Source of the DNA: Chromera velia
Lineage: Eukaryota; Sar; Chromeraceae
Assembly (NCBI GenBank): GCA_018398765.1
Contig: JAHBMJ010002093.1
Location: 1-22,815, forward strand
Direction: 5' to 3'
Length of the DNA stretch: 22,815 nucleotides
The notes beneath the pieces were generated by a model. It did no database searches and was not told where the DNA came from. It was given only the letters and a program-made list of their open reading frames with translations. This document shows positions 1 through 8,525 of the stretch, piece by piece; within the stretch, counting starts at the first letter, position 1; the number at the start of each line of letters is the position of its first letter. The translations under genes and the position numbers were made by a program.

Positions 1-324
1 TTTTCCATTCACATTGACTTGCATCTGCCCTTTCTTTCTCATAAATTCTGCAGCCACTTCAGTATCATGCCCATGTGGTATCGACTCGTGCTCTTGGTTG
101 AACACATTTTTATGGCTGGCCGCTGCATCTGCATCATCACCTTGCTTATCCTCCTTCTCCCCCTCGTCTTCAGTATCTTCATACAGTTCTTCAGATGCAA
201 AGCTGTCGACCTAGAAAACATCTTCTAACCATTCTACTTCGTCAAGAAGACGAAGTGCTCTCTCCTCTATCGTCTCATTCCTCCTCCTCTCTTCTTTGGG
301 GAAAAAAGTTTCTAGAAAAAAGTT
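1..324 (-). pseudogene. Partial acidic reading frame, broken or spliced, running off the left edge
   Basis: On the minus strand one frame is open from about 324 to the window edge except for a single TAG at 211-213. Before the stop it encodes a charged, helix-like stretch (ending DEVEWLEDVF). After it comes a very acidic segment (VDSFASEELYEDTEDEGEKE) and then a less charged part ending GQMQVNVNGK at the edge. The TAG is also the end of a plausible 3' splice site (GTTTTCTAG followed by GTCGAC). So this is either a real exon covering 1-210 with an intron upstream, or one decayed frame with a nonsense mutation. I do not recognise the family. The final VNVNGK resembles the start of retrotransposon aspartic proteases, but the diagnostic Asp-Thr/Ser-Gly would lie outside the window. 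A transposon protein seems likely because repeats surround it. Confidence 0.4.
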
Positions 325-326
325 TC
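301..326. repeat. 12-bp direct repeat
   Basis: GAAAAAAGTTTC occurs at 301-312 and again at 315-326, separated by TA. On the minus strand it lies just upstream of the acidic reading frame and supplies two pyrimidine tracts, one ending in TTTTTTCTAG. No function can be assigned. Confidence 0.7.
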
Positions 327-579
327 AACAAAGAAGGGGGCTCTCTTTTATCTTATGTAAAGAGTGACAAGAAGGATGGATGCATGGATGCAGACAGAAG
401 AGCAGACAGAGGAGAAGTTCTTTGACTGGCTCTTTGACGATACCTAGGACGATATACATTTCGAAGCTCTAGTCAAAGCTAGTTTTGGTCAATCCTCTAC
501 CAAGCGAAAAGTGAAACTGGGATCCTAGATATGATTCAAACTCTAGTTGAAGCTAGTCATTTAACCTTTATTTTTTTTT

Positions 580-662
580 ACATATACAATAAAATTTTAA
601 ATAAAAAAAAAAAAGAATAGACGTTTTCAGATTTTTTTTTTTTTACCACTCTGCGTCGCCTA
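580..662. mobile_element. Right terminus of a terminal-inverted-repeat element (MITE-like)
   Basis: CACTCTGCGTCGCC at 647-660 followed by TA matches, with one mismatch, the right terminal repeat of the complete element at 6527-6763. It is preceded by the same arrangement: an A-run, a short GAATAGAC-like core and a T-run. The element therefore extends leftwards from 660. No matching left terminus (GGCGACGCA...) was found between 1 and 600, so the copy is either truncated or belongs to a longer element beginning outside the window. The minus-strand frame at 1-324 could be part of such a longer element, but this is inference. Confidence 0.6.
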
Positions 663-683
663 GTTTTTCTGTTAGATATGTCC

Positions 684-772
684 GTCCGATTTTCTGGACA
701 CGTCTGATTTTCCTGACGCATCTGGTTTTCCAGACATGTCCGATTTTCCGGACGCGTCCGATTTTCCAGATG
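684..772. repeat. 18-bp palindromic tandem repeat, about five copies
   Basis: Five imperfect copies of a unit close to GTCCGATTTTCCGGACGC run head to tail. Each unit is itself an inverted repeat (GTCCG and CGGAC around ATTTTC), so the array could form a row of short hairpins. Because 18 is a multiple of three, the minus strand reads as a six-residue repeat (ENRTRP, ENRTCL, ENQMRQ, ENQTCP, ENRTDI) inside a 93-residue open frame at 578-859. That frame has no other gene-like feature and ends in a lysine run made by the neighbouring T-tract, so I treat it as a by-product of the repeat. Confidence 0.8.
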
Positions 773-862
773 CCTGATCCAGCGGCCTTGATCATCTTTC
801 AAACTGGTTTCCATGCAGCTGTAGTCGTTGTAACACTTTGTATGTCTAACGTCCCCCACTTA

Positions 863-1380
863 AGCTTGAACTCGATCGTATGAACCCCGTTCCTGCAATT
901 TCTGTATTTATTCATTTTGATATTATTATAAATCAATGTATTTAATTCATTTCTTTTTCCAATCTTATTTTTTCTTTATTTCTGAAAACAACTATTCCTA
1001 AAATCTTTGTAAATAAATTTACTTTCTTTATTTTTGATTCTTCCTCTTTATGTTTTATTTCTACCAGCTGGTTTTATCAATTTATTTCATTGCATGATAT
1101 CATCTGTTCTTTACTTTTTAACTGAAACTGTTAATGACTTTCTTTATCTTTCTTTGTATATTTCAAAGAGTCTAAACTACAATGGAATACTGTATAATAA
1201 TTTTTAGGAAAGTTTAAAGTTATTGTATGCAGTGCATCATGATCTAGATCATGATATCTACCCACTGGCATACAGATCTATAGATACAGATTTATATGTT
1301 TGATTGGGTTTGATTAGTAAAGTTTAAAAGTGAAATAAATTTAAAAGTCTGATTCGAAACCCTGAGTTGTAGATCAAACA
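863..1380. other. AT-rich stretch without a gene
   Basis: Strongly AT-rich sequence with no open frame of useful length on either strand. It contains one notable 20-bp perfect palindrome (listed separately). It differs sharply in composition from the NOC4 region and is probably intergenic or old transposon sequence. Confidence 0.6.
1236..1255. repeat. 20-bp perfect palindrome
   Basis: ATCATGATCTAGATCATGAT is its own reverse complement with no spacer. It could be a dimeric protein-binding site or a chance feature of AT-rich sequence; nothing nearby decides. Confidence 0.7.
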
Positions 1381-1884
1381 AAACTTTAGAAATGTGCATA
1401 TAACAGAAACCAGAGCGAGAGGGAAGGGCCAAGGCAAGGGCAGGGAACTTGGGAAAGGGAGGAGAGGGAGAGGAGGGAGGGGAGGGAGAGGAAAGAAGGG
1501 AAAAGGTTCAAAAGGAGGGCAAGAAGAAGAAAACGAAAAAGTATAAATGAGCAAGAACAGAGGAAGTGGGAAAAGGAAGATGCCTCAAAGAGATACCCAA
1601 CTGAAAGATATGACAAAAATTTTATTAGACACGATGTAGCGCACTCTTCAATTTCTGTGACAACCTCAGTCCTAACTTTACAGACATATTTATTTGAATT
1701 AAATGATGTATGTGTATATGATGCTCCATCTTTGTATTCCACAAATGTTGTTTCTTGGCCTGAGTGTGGTGCTTCCTAGGTTGCTTCTGGTCACCTGGGT
1801 AGGGAAGGAAAGGAGACGGCTCAAAGGAAGAGAAAAGAAGAGGACAATGGAGGGAGCCAGACTGAGTCGTTCTCATCCATCACC
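1381..1884. other. Purine-rich tract upstream of the LINE coding remains
   Basis: From about 1400 to 1540 the plus strand is almost pure A and G with many G-triplets (GGGAGGAGAGGGAGAGGAGGG and similar). The minus-strand frames here are low-complexity Leu/Pro/Ser translations of this tract and not genes. The region may hold the 5' untranslated part or an unrecognisable first reading frame of the retrotransposon that starts by 1885. The 5' boundary of that element cannot be placed from the sequence alone. Confidence 0.4.
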
Positions 1885-2018
1885 ATGCCAGTGAGCAGTT
1901 CATCAGGGAGAGGACAGTCCCTGCCACCATCGCTATCACCGTTGTTGTGCAGATCTGAAACATCGAGCACAATAACATCAAGTGAGTCAGACGGGGAGGA
2001 AGAGATAAGGGAGGAGGA

Positions 2019-2990
2019 AAAGATAACTATTTATATGCAGAACGACAGAGGAATGATAAGAAAACTGATGGGCAGTAACTCTTTCGCAGCAGAAATGGAA
2101 AGACAGAGAGCAGATGTAGTGGTGTTAACGGAAATAAAAATGGAAATGACAATGTGCAGTTTGAATGGAGGAGCGATAGGGGCCCATTAGGGGGCACAAA
2201 CTACCCACTAGAGAGAGAAGGAAGAATGTTGACATCCACAGGGGGGGTTGCGGTTCTGTTGAATAGAAGAGCAAGAGAACTTGGCTTTAAGACAGAAAGA
2301 GCAATAAAAACATCCGTTTTTGTGGAGACACCAGGATTCCCCCTGATAGTGGGACTTTATAACCCGCCAGAAGACTTTACGCATGAAGACAACAGATTTC
2401 TTGATGAAATAAGAGAGAGAGTGGAGGAAAAGAGAAGAGAAAGAAAGCAAAGAGGGGATAAACAAGCAAATGAAGTGTGTGTGTGTACAGGGACTTTAAT
2501 GCCAAGATAGCAAGTTTAGCAGCAAGCAAGGTGTATGCCTCTGGTGGACTCCCCCCTGGTATGGGGAGGGAAGAAAAAAGACGATGGAGGGGACGAATGG
2601 GAAAGAATCATGGTGAGGGGGGGGAGGGGGGCGAGGGGCAGGGGGGGGTACCAACCAGAGAGAGCATCAAAAGATGAAATGGAAAATTGAAAAGGAAAGC
2701 TGTTTATTAGCTTCTGCGAAGACCTCGGACTGGTCCCACTGAATGGCCTCAGTAAGTGTGTACTCAAGGAGGGAAGGATGGAGCACGACTTTGCTTTTGA
2801 CAGTCAGACTCCCCCCCCGTGGGTCAGTGCACCCATCAAAGAATCTGATTCAAAGTATAGGAGGGGGCGAATCTTTCATCGATTATGCATGTATGACTCT
2901 TTGTTTGATTCCGTCTTGTGTATCCTTTTCGTTGTATATGCTGATGAGTGGATCTTTTGATCATGCATATCTGAGACTGACCTTTGAAAG
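2019..2990 (+). pseudogene. LINE AP-like endonuclease domain, frameshifted
   Basis: In intact elements this domain nicks target DNA so that reverse transcription can start. Visible landmarks in order are: IYMQNDRGMIRKLM near 2020 followed by ADVVVLTEIK near 2115 (the catalytic Glu motif); GGVAVLLNRR and PLIVGLYNPP in a second frame (2250-2370); RDFNAKI near 2490 (family GDFNA, with Gly replaced by Arg); FCEDLGLVPLNGLSK near 2710; SFIDYAC near 2875; and GSFDHAYLRL near 2955, the position of the family's terminal SDH motif. At least three frame changes separate these blocks (near 2150, 2470 and 2680). A run of G residues at 2614-2648 interrupts the middle. Confidence 0.8.
2611..2650 (+). repeat. 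G-run cluster inside the dead endonuclease
   Basis: Several runs of four to eight G separated by one to four bases follow each other on the plus strand. Four or more such runs could fold into a G-quadruplex. It lies between the DFNA motif and the next recognisable endonuclease block, so it probably arose by slippage after the element lost function. Confidence 0.5.
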
Positions 2991-3869
2991 AGGAAAAAAG
3001 AAACCACCACAAGAAGAGAAGGGAAAGAAGGAAGAAAGAAAAGAAAAAAGAAAGAACAGAAGGCAAAAACAGAAAAAAAGGAGGGAAAGGACCATTCAAA
3101 GAAACAGAAAAAGAAGGGGACAGAATATTAAGACCCAGATGGAAAGGAACTTTCACATGAAGAACGGAAATAGAATTTATAGAAGAATTGGATAAGAGAG
3201 TCGTCATCATAAAGAAGATAGGAGAGGTATTCCGAGAAGCAAACGAGATGGAAAAAGGAGAAACAGTAGGGAGAGAAGCATTAGAGAAAGCTACAAGAAA
3301 ATGAAACAGGTAACTTTAAAGAGGAGAAACATACAGATGGGTACCAAAGCAACAAAACAAGAGGGAAAGAAAAGGGAACGGAGAAGCCTTAGAAGCCAAA
3401 GAGTCAGTGAGAATAGGTAAAGCAGAGCAAAGGAAAATAAAGGCACTCGAAAGGAAGATCAGAAAGAGAATGAAACACTTGAAACAGAAGAAAGGCGAGT
3501 GGACAGCAAAAGGGCAAGAAAGGAGATGGCAGAGAGAATATGAAGAGAGAACAAAACAACTAGAAGAGGTAGAGAAAAAGAGGATCAAGATTGTGAAAAG
3601 GGAAGTATCCAAAAAAATAATGAGAAAGGTGCAAAGAATAAGGAAAGAAATAGGACAAGGAGGATGCATAGAGGATGCTGGAGGGTCTCAAACTGGAGGA
3701 GACTAGGAACAGAAAACAAAAAGAGAGAACCGAGCAGGATGAAGGACAGTCTCATGGTGCAACAATTAGCAACAGGATGGGAAAAACAGATAAAACTCCT
3801 AGAAGATGAAGTAGAAACAGAAAAGAAAGAAGAATATAAAAGATGCACGGCAGTAAGAGAAAAGAATAC

Positions 3870-4740
3870 AAAGATAGCTACCAAAAAGAAAGTAAGAGAG
3901 GCAATGAAGAAAGCAGGGAATTCTAAGAAAGCTGTTGGCAAGGATGGAATGCCTCCGGGTCTGCTCAAGTTGTATAAAAAATCCCAGATGATGGTGAATG
4001 TATATGCTGATTTGATCAATGTTTCTTTTCGTTATGTGTAGTAGCCAGAGGGATAGAATGATTTACCGGTGACGGTGCATTGGCAAAACCTGGCAAGTCA
4101 TAGGCAGTATTACTAATCGGGGGATGGAAAAACGTGCACCTTGCATGTGCAGACGCAAAATGGGAGGACACGATTCTCGGCAATAATGTAGATAGAGAAG
4201 CAAGGCAAAACCTATGACAGTTTGCATACAGAAAGAAAGCAAGAACATGCAATACCATCTTTCTTCTTTTGTTTGTGATTGCGCACCATCTCTTCGTGAT
4301 TGTGGCCCTTATTGATTTTACTCGAGCTTTTGACAAAGTCAGGTATAGCAAGCTTGAGCCGGCTTGAGCAGCAACCAAGAGAGGCAAGGATTTCGGAGGA
4401 GTTAATTCGATGGGCCCTGGCATCGCTCAAGAAAGTAAGAGCAAGAATGAAAGGGACAGGAAAGTGGTATTTGGAACAGATAAAGACAAAACAAGGGGGG
4501 TCCAGCAGGCCCACTTTTTTTAAAGGATACGTATACGACCTGTTGGAGAGAGTAAGAAAGGAAGGGAGGGCTGGGAGAAGGAGAATAGGAGAATAGTGAG
4601 AAAGACTGAAAGTACCTGTCGGAGAGGATGAGAGGTGGATTGATTTTTTTTCTATACTATTTGCAGACGACACAACTTTGCTGGATGCAACAGACAGAGA
4701 ATTAAATAAATTGTTGGAGGGATTGAGATAGATTAAGGAA
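3870..4740 (+). pseudogene. LINE reverse transcriptase domain, frameshifted
   Basis: The domain copies the element RNA into DNA. The N-terminal block KKAGNSKKAVGKDGMPPGLL (from about 3907) matches the family's 'K..GKAPGKDGIPPELLK' region. Near 4217 QFAYRKKARTC corresponds to the 'QFGFRKGRST' block. VALIDFTRAFDKVRYSKLE at 4302-4358 is motif A with its catalytic Asp. QGGSSRPTFF near 4491 is a damaged 'QGSVLSPLLF' block. FADDTTLLDATD beginning at 4660 is motif C with both catalytic Asp residues kept. A TAG in frame follows at about 4728. Core catalytic residues thus survive although frames do not. Confidence 0.9.
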
Positions 4741-4957
4741 GTACGCAGAGCCGTTCCGTCTCTTCTTTTCTGATTTGGTCCTTGAAATTGAGAGTACTGA
4801 GGTTTGGAAGGCAAAGGCAGTCTGAGACAAAAGAGATCAGAATAGGCAGCATGGTACTGAAAGAAGCTAGGAAAGAAGAGAAAGCACAGCCATTTTTGGA
4901 CTAGATTTTTGGGTCTGGTTCTTCCTTCAAACTGTAATGTTGACGTAATGATGGATA

Positions 4958-6350
4958 ATGATGGCAGACAGAGCAGTGAGAGCAGAGAGATGTATGCAAA
5001 GATTGATAGGAAAGTTAGCCAGAGAGCCAGCGGTGCCGCCTGCAGAATGTTTTCATTTGTTTAACCAGACAGTGCGTGCAGTGTGGATATATGGATATGA
5101 GATATACCCATATACAGACAGGGCCTGTGTAGAATTCGATGAAAAACAAAGATGCTTTGTCAGGTAGGTCTTGGAGCTAAGGAAGACGGAAAGCGCAGAC
5201 ACTACATTGATGGAGGACGGGATGTTTCCAATTGATATTGAAGTGGCAGAGAGGACGATCAGATGGGTAAAAAAGGCACTGAAAAAAAAAGGGAAGGAGC
5301 TGATTGGGCAGGCTGTCATTCATTGCTTGAGAAGAGGAGTGGAGGATGAACTGAAGAGGGGAAGAAGAACAGAGTTGCACCCCTTTCACTTCTTTCTGTA
5401 CCTAAAGAAATGTATACAGACACTATTCACAGCTAGAGAGAAGCCTTTATCCTTTTTTAAAAGAGAAGCTCGCAGGCCAATCAGGAGAGATAGGGACACA
5501 CGCAGTGAATAAAAGAGTAGACAGGATGGAGAGATAGACTGTAAGCAAGATAAATAAAAAGATAAAGGAGAGAAAGAAAGAAATCTTCAGGTGGAGAATT
5601 GAAAGGGGAGTGAAAGAGAGAGATAGAAGAGAGAGAGAAAAAAATAGAAATTATGCCCATATAGCACATATATACAGAACAAAAGCAAACGGAAACAGAC
5701 TGCAGCTCACTTTGTTTGAGAAAGCATCAGAAGAGAGACCAAGAGAAGGAATAAAAATAGAGAAAGAAAAACTAGGACGGGTGCCCTTCTATTATAGAAG
5801 GGTAGCACTAAGAGAAGAGGCTGAAGAGCACAGAAGGAGAGCAGCGTGTAAAGTGGGAGACAGGATGTTAGTGGGAATAAAGGGAAAAATGTCAAAAAGA
5901 GGAGGGCAGCGAGTGCCGTTAGGGAAGAGGCTTTGCCCTTTTTGCAAAGGATAGATAGAAACAGAGGTGTTGGAGGACAAGATCCATATGCTGATGGAGT
6001 GTCCGATTTATGACAGAGAGAGTTTCAGAGCGAACATATATAGAACATTGGGAGCGGACTGGAACGAAGGAAGAGAAAAGAGGGCAAGAAAAGTTTGCAC
6101 AAAGAAAAGAAAAGGACAAAGAAGAGGACTGTAGACTGAGGCTCTGTTCAAATTCTTGATGAACAAAGGGTATAGTGCAGTGGATGAGTTTCTGGGGAGG
6201 GCGGCGTTCAGAAGAAGAGTATTCAAGGAAAGCCTAGGAAAGTATATACCGGGAAGCTTGTTAGATGAAACAGTGTTGACACAGAGGCACGGAGCAAAGG
6301 TGTTTAATCATAGAATATATTTATTTACTAGTTACTCACTTCAAAAGTAA
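4958..6350 (+). pseudogene. LINE C-terminal region with interrupted CCHC motif
   Basis: The block RAVRAERCMQRLIGKLA through FHLFNQTVRAVWIYGYEI (4970-5100) matches the thumb and post-thumb segment of LINE proteins, where a Leu-Tyr-Gly-Ala/Tyr-Glu motif is typical. A basic helical region follows. Near 5930 CPFCKG is followed, after an in-frame TAG at 5952-5954, by KIHMLMECPIYDRE; together these form the C-X2-C...H-X4-C knuckle seen near the end of many LINE proteins. The tail continues (FLMNKGYSAVDEFLGRA) to a stop at 6350. The stop inside the knuckle is further proof of decay. Confidence 0.8.
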
Positions 6351-6524
6351 TATAATCAGGAATATATTCAGGAATATATTCCTAAATTAATTAAGGGGGG
6401 GTCTTGGGGGCGGAGCCCTCCGCCCCCCGGGCTACATTTTTGATTTTTTTTTTTGTAAGCACAGTTTGTGACTATAAAAAATTGGTTTTAAAAAAGATAA
6501 ACAGGGGCTATCTAGCTGTTAGGC
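6351..6524 (+). other. Probable 3' tail of the LINE with direct repeat and GC hairpin
   Basis: Directly after the last coding block is a doubled TCAGGAATATAT motif (about 6356-6381), which also makes the palindrome AGGAATATATTCCT. Then comes a very GC-rich hairpin at 6406-6427 (GGGGGCGGAG, two bases, CTCCGCCCCC) in otherwise AT-rich sequence, and a T-run at 6444-6453. LINE 3' ends commonly carry short repeats and a stem-loop recognised by their own reverse transcriptase. The assignment here is by position only. Confidence 0.45.
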
Positions 6525-6526
6525 TA

Positions 6527-6763
6527 GGCGACGCACAGTGGTAAAAAAAAAAAAAAGAATAGACATGTCGAGATTTTTTTTTCTTTTTTTTTTTTTTAGT
6601 CTAGTAGTCAAAGGTCCAAGCAAACTTAGCAAAGGTAGGTTTTGTAGTTAGATGTGTTTTTGTTATATGTTTGGCACTTCCAATAAAATAATAGAAAAAA
6701 CAATAAAAAAGATTAGGCTTCTCCAGATTTTTTTTTTCTTTTTTTTTATCACTGTGCGTCGCC
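6527..6763. mobile_element. Complete 237-bp MITE with 14-bp inverted repeats and TA target duplication
   Basis: The left end GGCGACGCACAGTG (6527-6540) is the perfect reverse complement of the right end CACTGTGCGTCGCC (6750-6763). TA dinucleotides flank both ends (6525-6526 and 6764-6765), the target duplication typical of Tc1/mariner-type transposition. Inside each end is an A-run or T-run (with short G/C interruptions), and no coding sequence is present, so the element is non-autonomous. A related right end lies at 580-662. Classification rests only on the TA duplication and inverted repeats. Confidence 0.8.
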
Positions 6764-6765
6764 TA

Positions 6766-7485
6766 GTATAGATTACATAGGCCGTAACCTGGCCGTTTCG
6801 ACTTGCCAAACATCAGACGCCTAGTCAGATGCCTACATATCGGCCAATGGCGATAGCGTATGATAATCATGATAATAAAATCATATATTTACAAGATTTA
6901 CTTAATCCTATTCTGTACTATCCTATGCTTAGAATTGTACATTATTGCAATATGAAAATAAACTTGAGAAAAAACCCATATTTCTTTGAACAGATACCTG
7001 TATATGTACGTAGGCTTGGGCCGCTTGGCAGTACTTGGAAGAATTTTTTAAAGTGTTCAACTATTAGGTGTTCAAATTCTGATCATGTTTTTCTTTGTGC
7101 ATGGTTGACTCTGTCTACGTCTCTTTTTGACTCCGCAACTTATAAAGCGATCCATCAGAAACACGCGGCCAAATCGGCAAGTCGTTTTGAATCGTCAGGT
7201 ACCTGGGGGGGCGTGAATGCCGCCGGAATTTCCGGTACCTGCACGGGGACGGGCAGGCGGGGCAGAGAGCGTTTGATCGACGTACAGACAGACAAACCGA
7301 CGTACAGTCAGACAGGGCGGCACACTGGCAGGCCCCCCAAACATCAGAAAGAGATACGCGGAACCCTGAGATGTTCTGTTTCCCTCTCTGTCCTCTCTCG
7401 AACAGAGACGAAGGAAGATGAGTTACCGGACAGAGGAAGGGGACAAAACATTGTGAAAGACATCGGTAGAGCCATACTGGGTGAA
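6766..7485. other. No convincing gene
   Basis: A plus-strand frame of 352 codons opens at 6829 and runs through 7887, but its translation mixes unrelated compositions, crosses low-complexity tracts (ACGTACAGACAGACA-type repeats at 7276-7320) and overlaps the likely last exon of NOC4 on the other strand. I see no domain, signal or family resemblance. The right part is best read as the 3' untranslated or downstream region of NOC4. Confidence 0.5.
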
Positions 7486-7686
7486 TCAAAGAAAGGAGGG
7501 GAAAAACAGAAACAGAGCGAAAGCCACCCCGCCCGAACCCCTTCTTCCCTCTTCCCTCTTCCCTCCTACATACTTCGCACTGCGTACATTGATTTTGTGT
7601 TTCATTTCCTGCCGCACGAATGCCCCAATTCCCGTTGCCCCCTCCCCCGCCTCCTCAAACTCCAGCACCAGTCGTTCGGCCGTCAC
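7486..7686 (-). CDS. Candidate last exon of NOC4
   Basis: A strong 3' splice site (CCTTGCTGTCGTTTTGCGCAG) precedes an open minus-strand exon that starts VTAERLVLEFEEAGEG and stops 67 codons later (stop included). NOC4 proteins of other eukaryotes end shortly after a short 'LEFE'-type segment, and LVLEFEE fits that place. The phase would be 0, as at the end of exon 6. The connecting segment, expected to carry an 'EDFLD..Y..LF..E' motif, could not be placed between 7687 and 8525, so this exon is a proposal. The tail (GGVAFALFLFFPSFL) is unusual and may mean the true stop or frame differs. Confidence 0.4.
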   Translation of the reverse strand: MTAERLVLEFEEAGEGATGIGAFVRQEMKHKINVRSAKYVGGKREEGRRGSGGVAFALFLFFPSFL

Positions 7687-8373
7687 CTGCGCAAAACGAC
7701 AGCAAGGGGGCCGGGGGGCAGGAGAATGGTTTTTCAAAAGACGGGGCGCAGAAGACCAAAAAGGGAGAAAGGCACTTGTCCAGGAACTAAGGCAGAGAAA
7801 AGGAAAGAAAAATCAAGAAAAGACAGACAGGCAGACAGACTATGTCGTCTTTTCCTTAGTCTACTTTTTCGCTTCCTTTCTTTCTGATGGACAGACACAG
7901 ACAGACAGACGTACGGGATGAAAGAGAGTGAAAGCAGAGGGAAGCAAGAAGTAGGAGAAAACGCGAAAAAAGCGAAAAGGGAATCAATGAATGAGGAATA
8001 ACGCACACTTCCTCCGGTTCGGGTTGCCTCTGGCCATCGAGACTGAATGAAGCGATGAGCTGTCATACAAGTGAGCGAGTAAGTGGGCAATTGCGTGAGT
8101 GAGTAAACGCAGGACACACTGCTGGCGGTCATGGAACATATGAAGAACGATGGATAGAAGCAAAAAGAAATTCAAAGCGCAAGAAAAAGAGGAAACGGCG
8201 GGTGAAAGCAGAGTCCTGCAAGCAAAAGCCCCACTTCATATCAGTCGTGTTTCATCCTCTTTGCGCAGAATCAGACACAAGGGGGAAACTTCAACCCCCC
8301 CTCCCGCTCCCTCCTCTCTGTCATTAGCGTACCAAAACACGGAAATAGAACCCAATCCGAATTGAGAAGTCAT

Positions 8374-8432
<59 letters not shown>
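8374..8432. repeat. (CA)n(GA)n compound microsatellite in NOC4 intron 6
   Basis: About 15 CA units run into about 14 GA units. Read along the NOC4 sense strand it is (CT)n followed by (GT)n. It lies about 95 bases downstream of the exon 6 donor. That donor is itself embedded in a (GTCA)n run, forward 8506-8525. Confidence 0.95.
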
Positions 8433-8435
<3 letters not shown>

Positions 8436-8525
8436 GAGGACGGTGTATACGAGAGAAAGAAAAGAAGCGAAGGCGATTTCCCGACCGACCATCCACCCTC
8501 CCGGCAGACTGACTGACTGACTGAC

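Larger units (their letters stand above)
1885..6350 (+). mobile_element. Decayed near full-length non-LTR retrotransposon (LINE, AP-endonuclease type)
   Basis: Recognisable pieces appear in the order expected for a LINE second reading frame: endonuclease (about 2019-2990), a charged lysine/glutamate-rich linker (3120-3870), reverse transcriptase (about 3870-4740), and a C-terminal region with a CCHC motif (4958-6350). The reading frame switches repeatedly between the three plus-strand frames and is interrupted by stops, so the copy is dead. The plus strand is unusually purine- and A-rich throughout, unlike the host genes at 8.5-17.7 kb. No RNase H domain or LTRs were seen. The coding part is about 4.5 kb, normal for a LINE. 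The clade (Jockey, CR1, I, L1-like) cannot be settled by eye. The two small inverted-repeat elements lie outside it on either side. Confidence 0.85.

Noticed and set aside
6829-7887. 352-codon plus-strand frame as a gene
   Set aside because: Its composition changes abruptly along its length, it crosses simple repeats, shows no domain, and overlaps the better-supported NOC4 3' part on the other strand.
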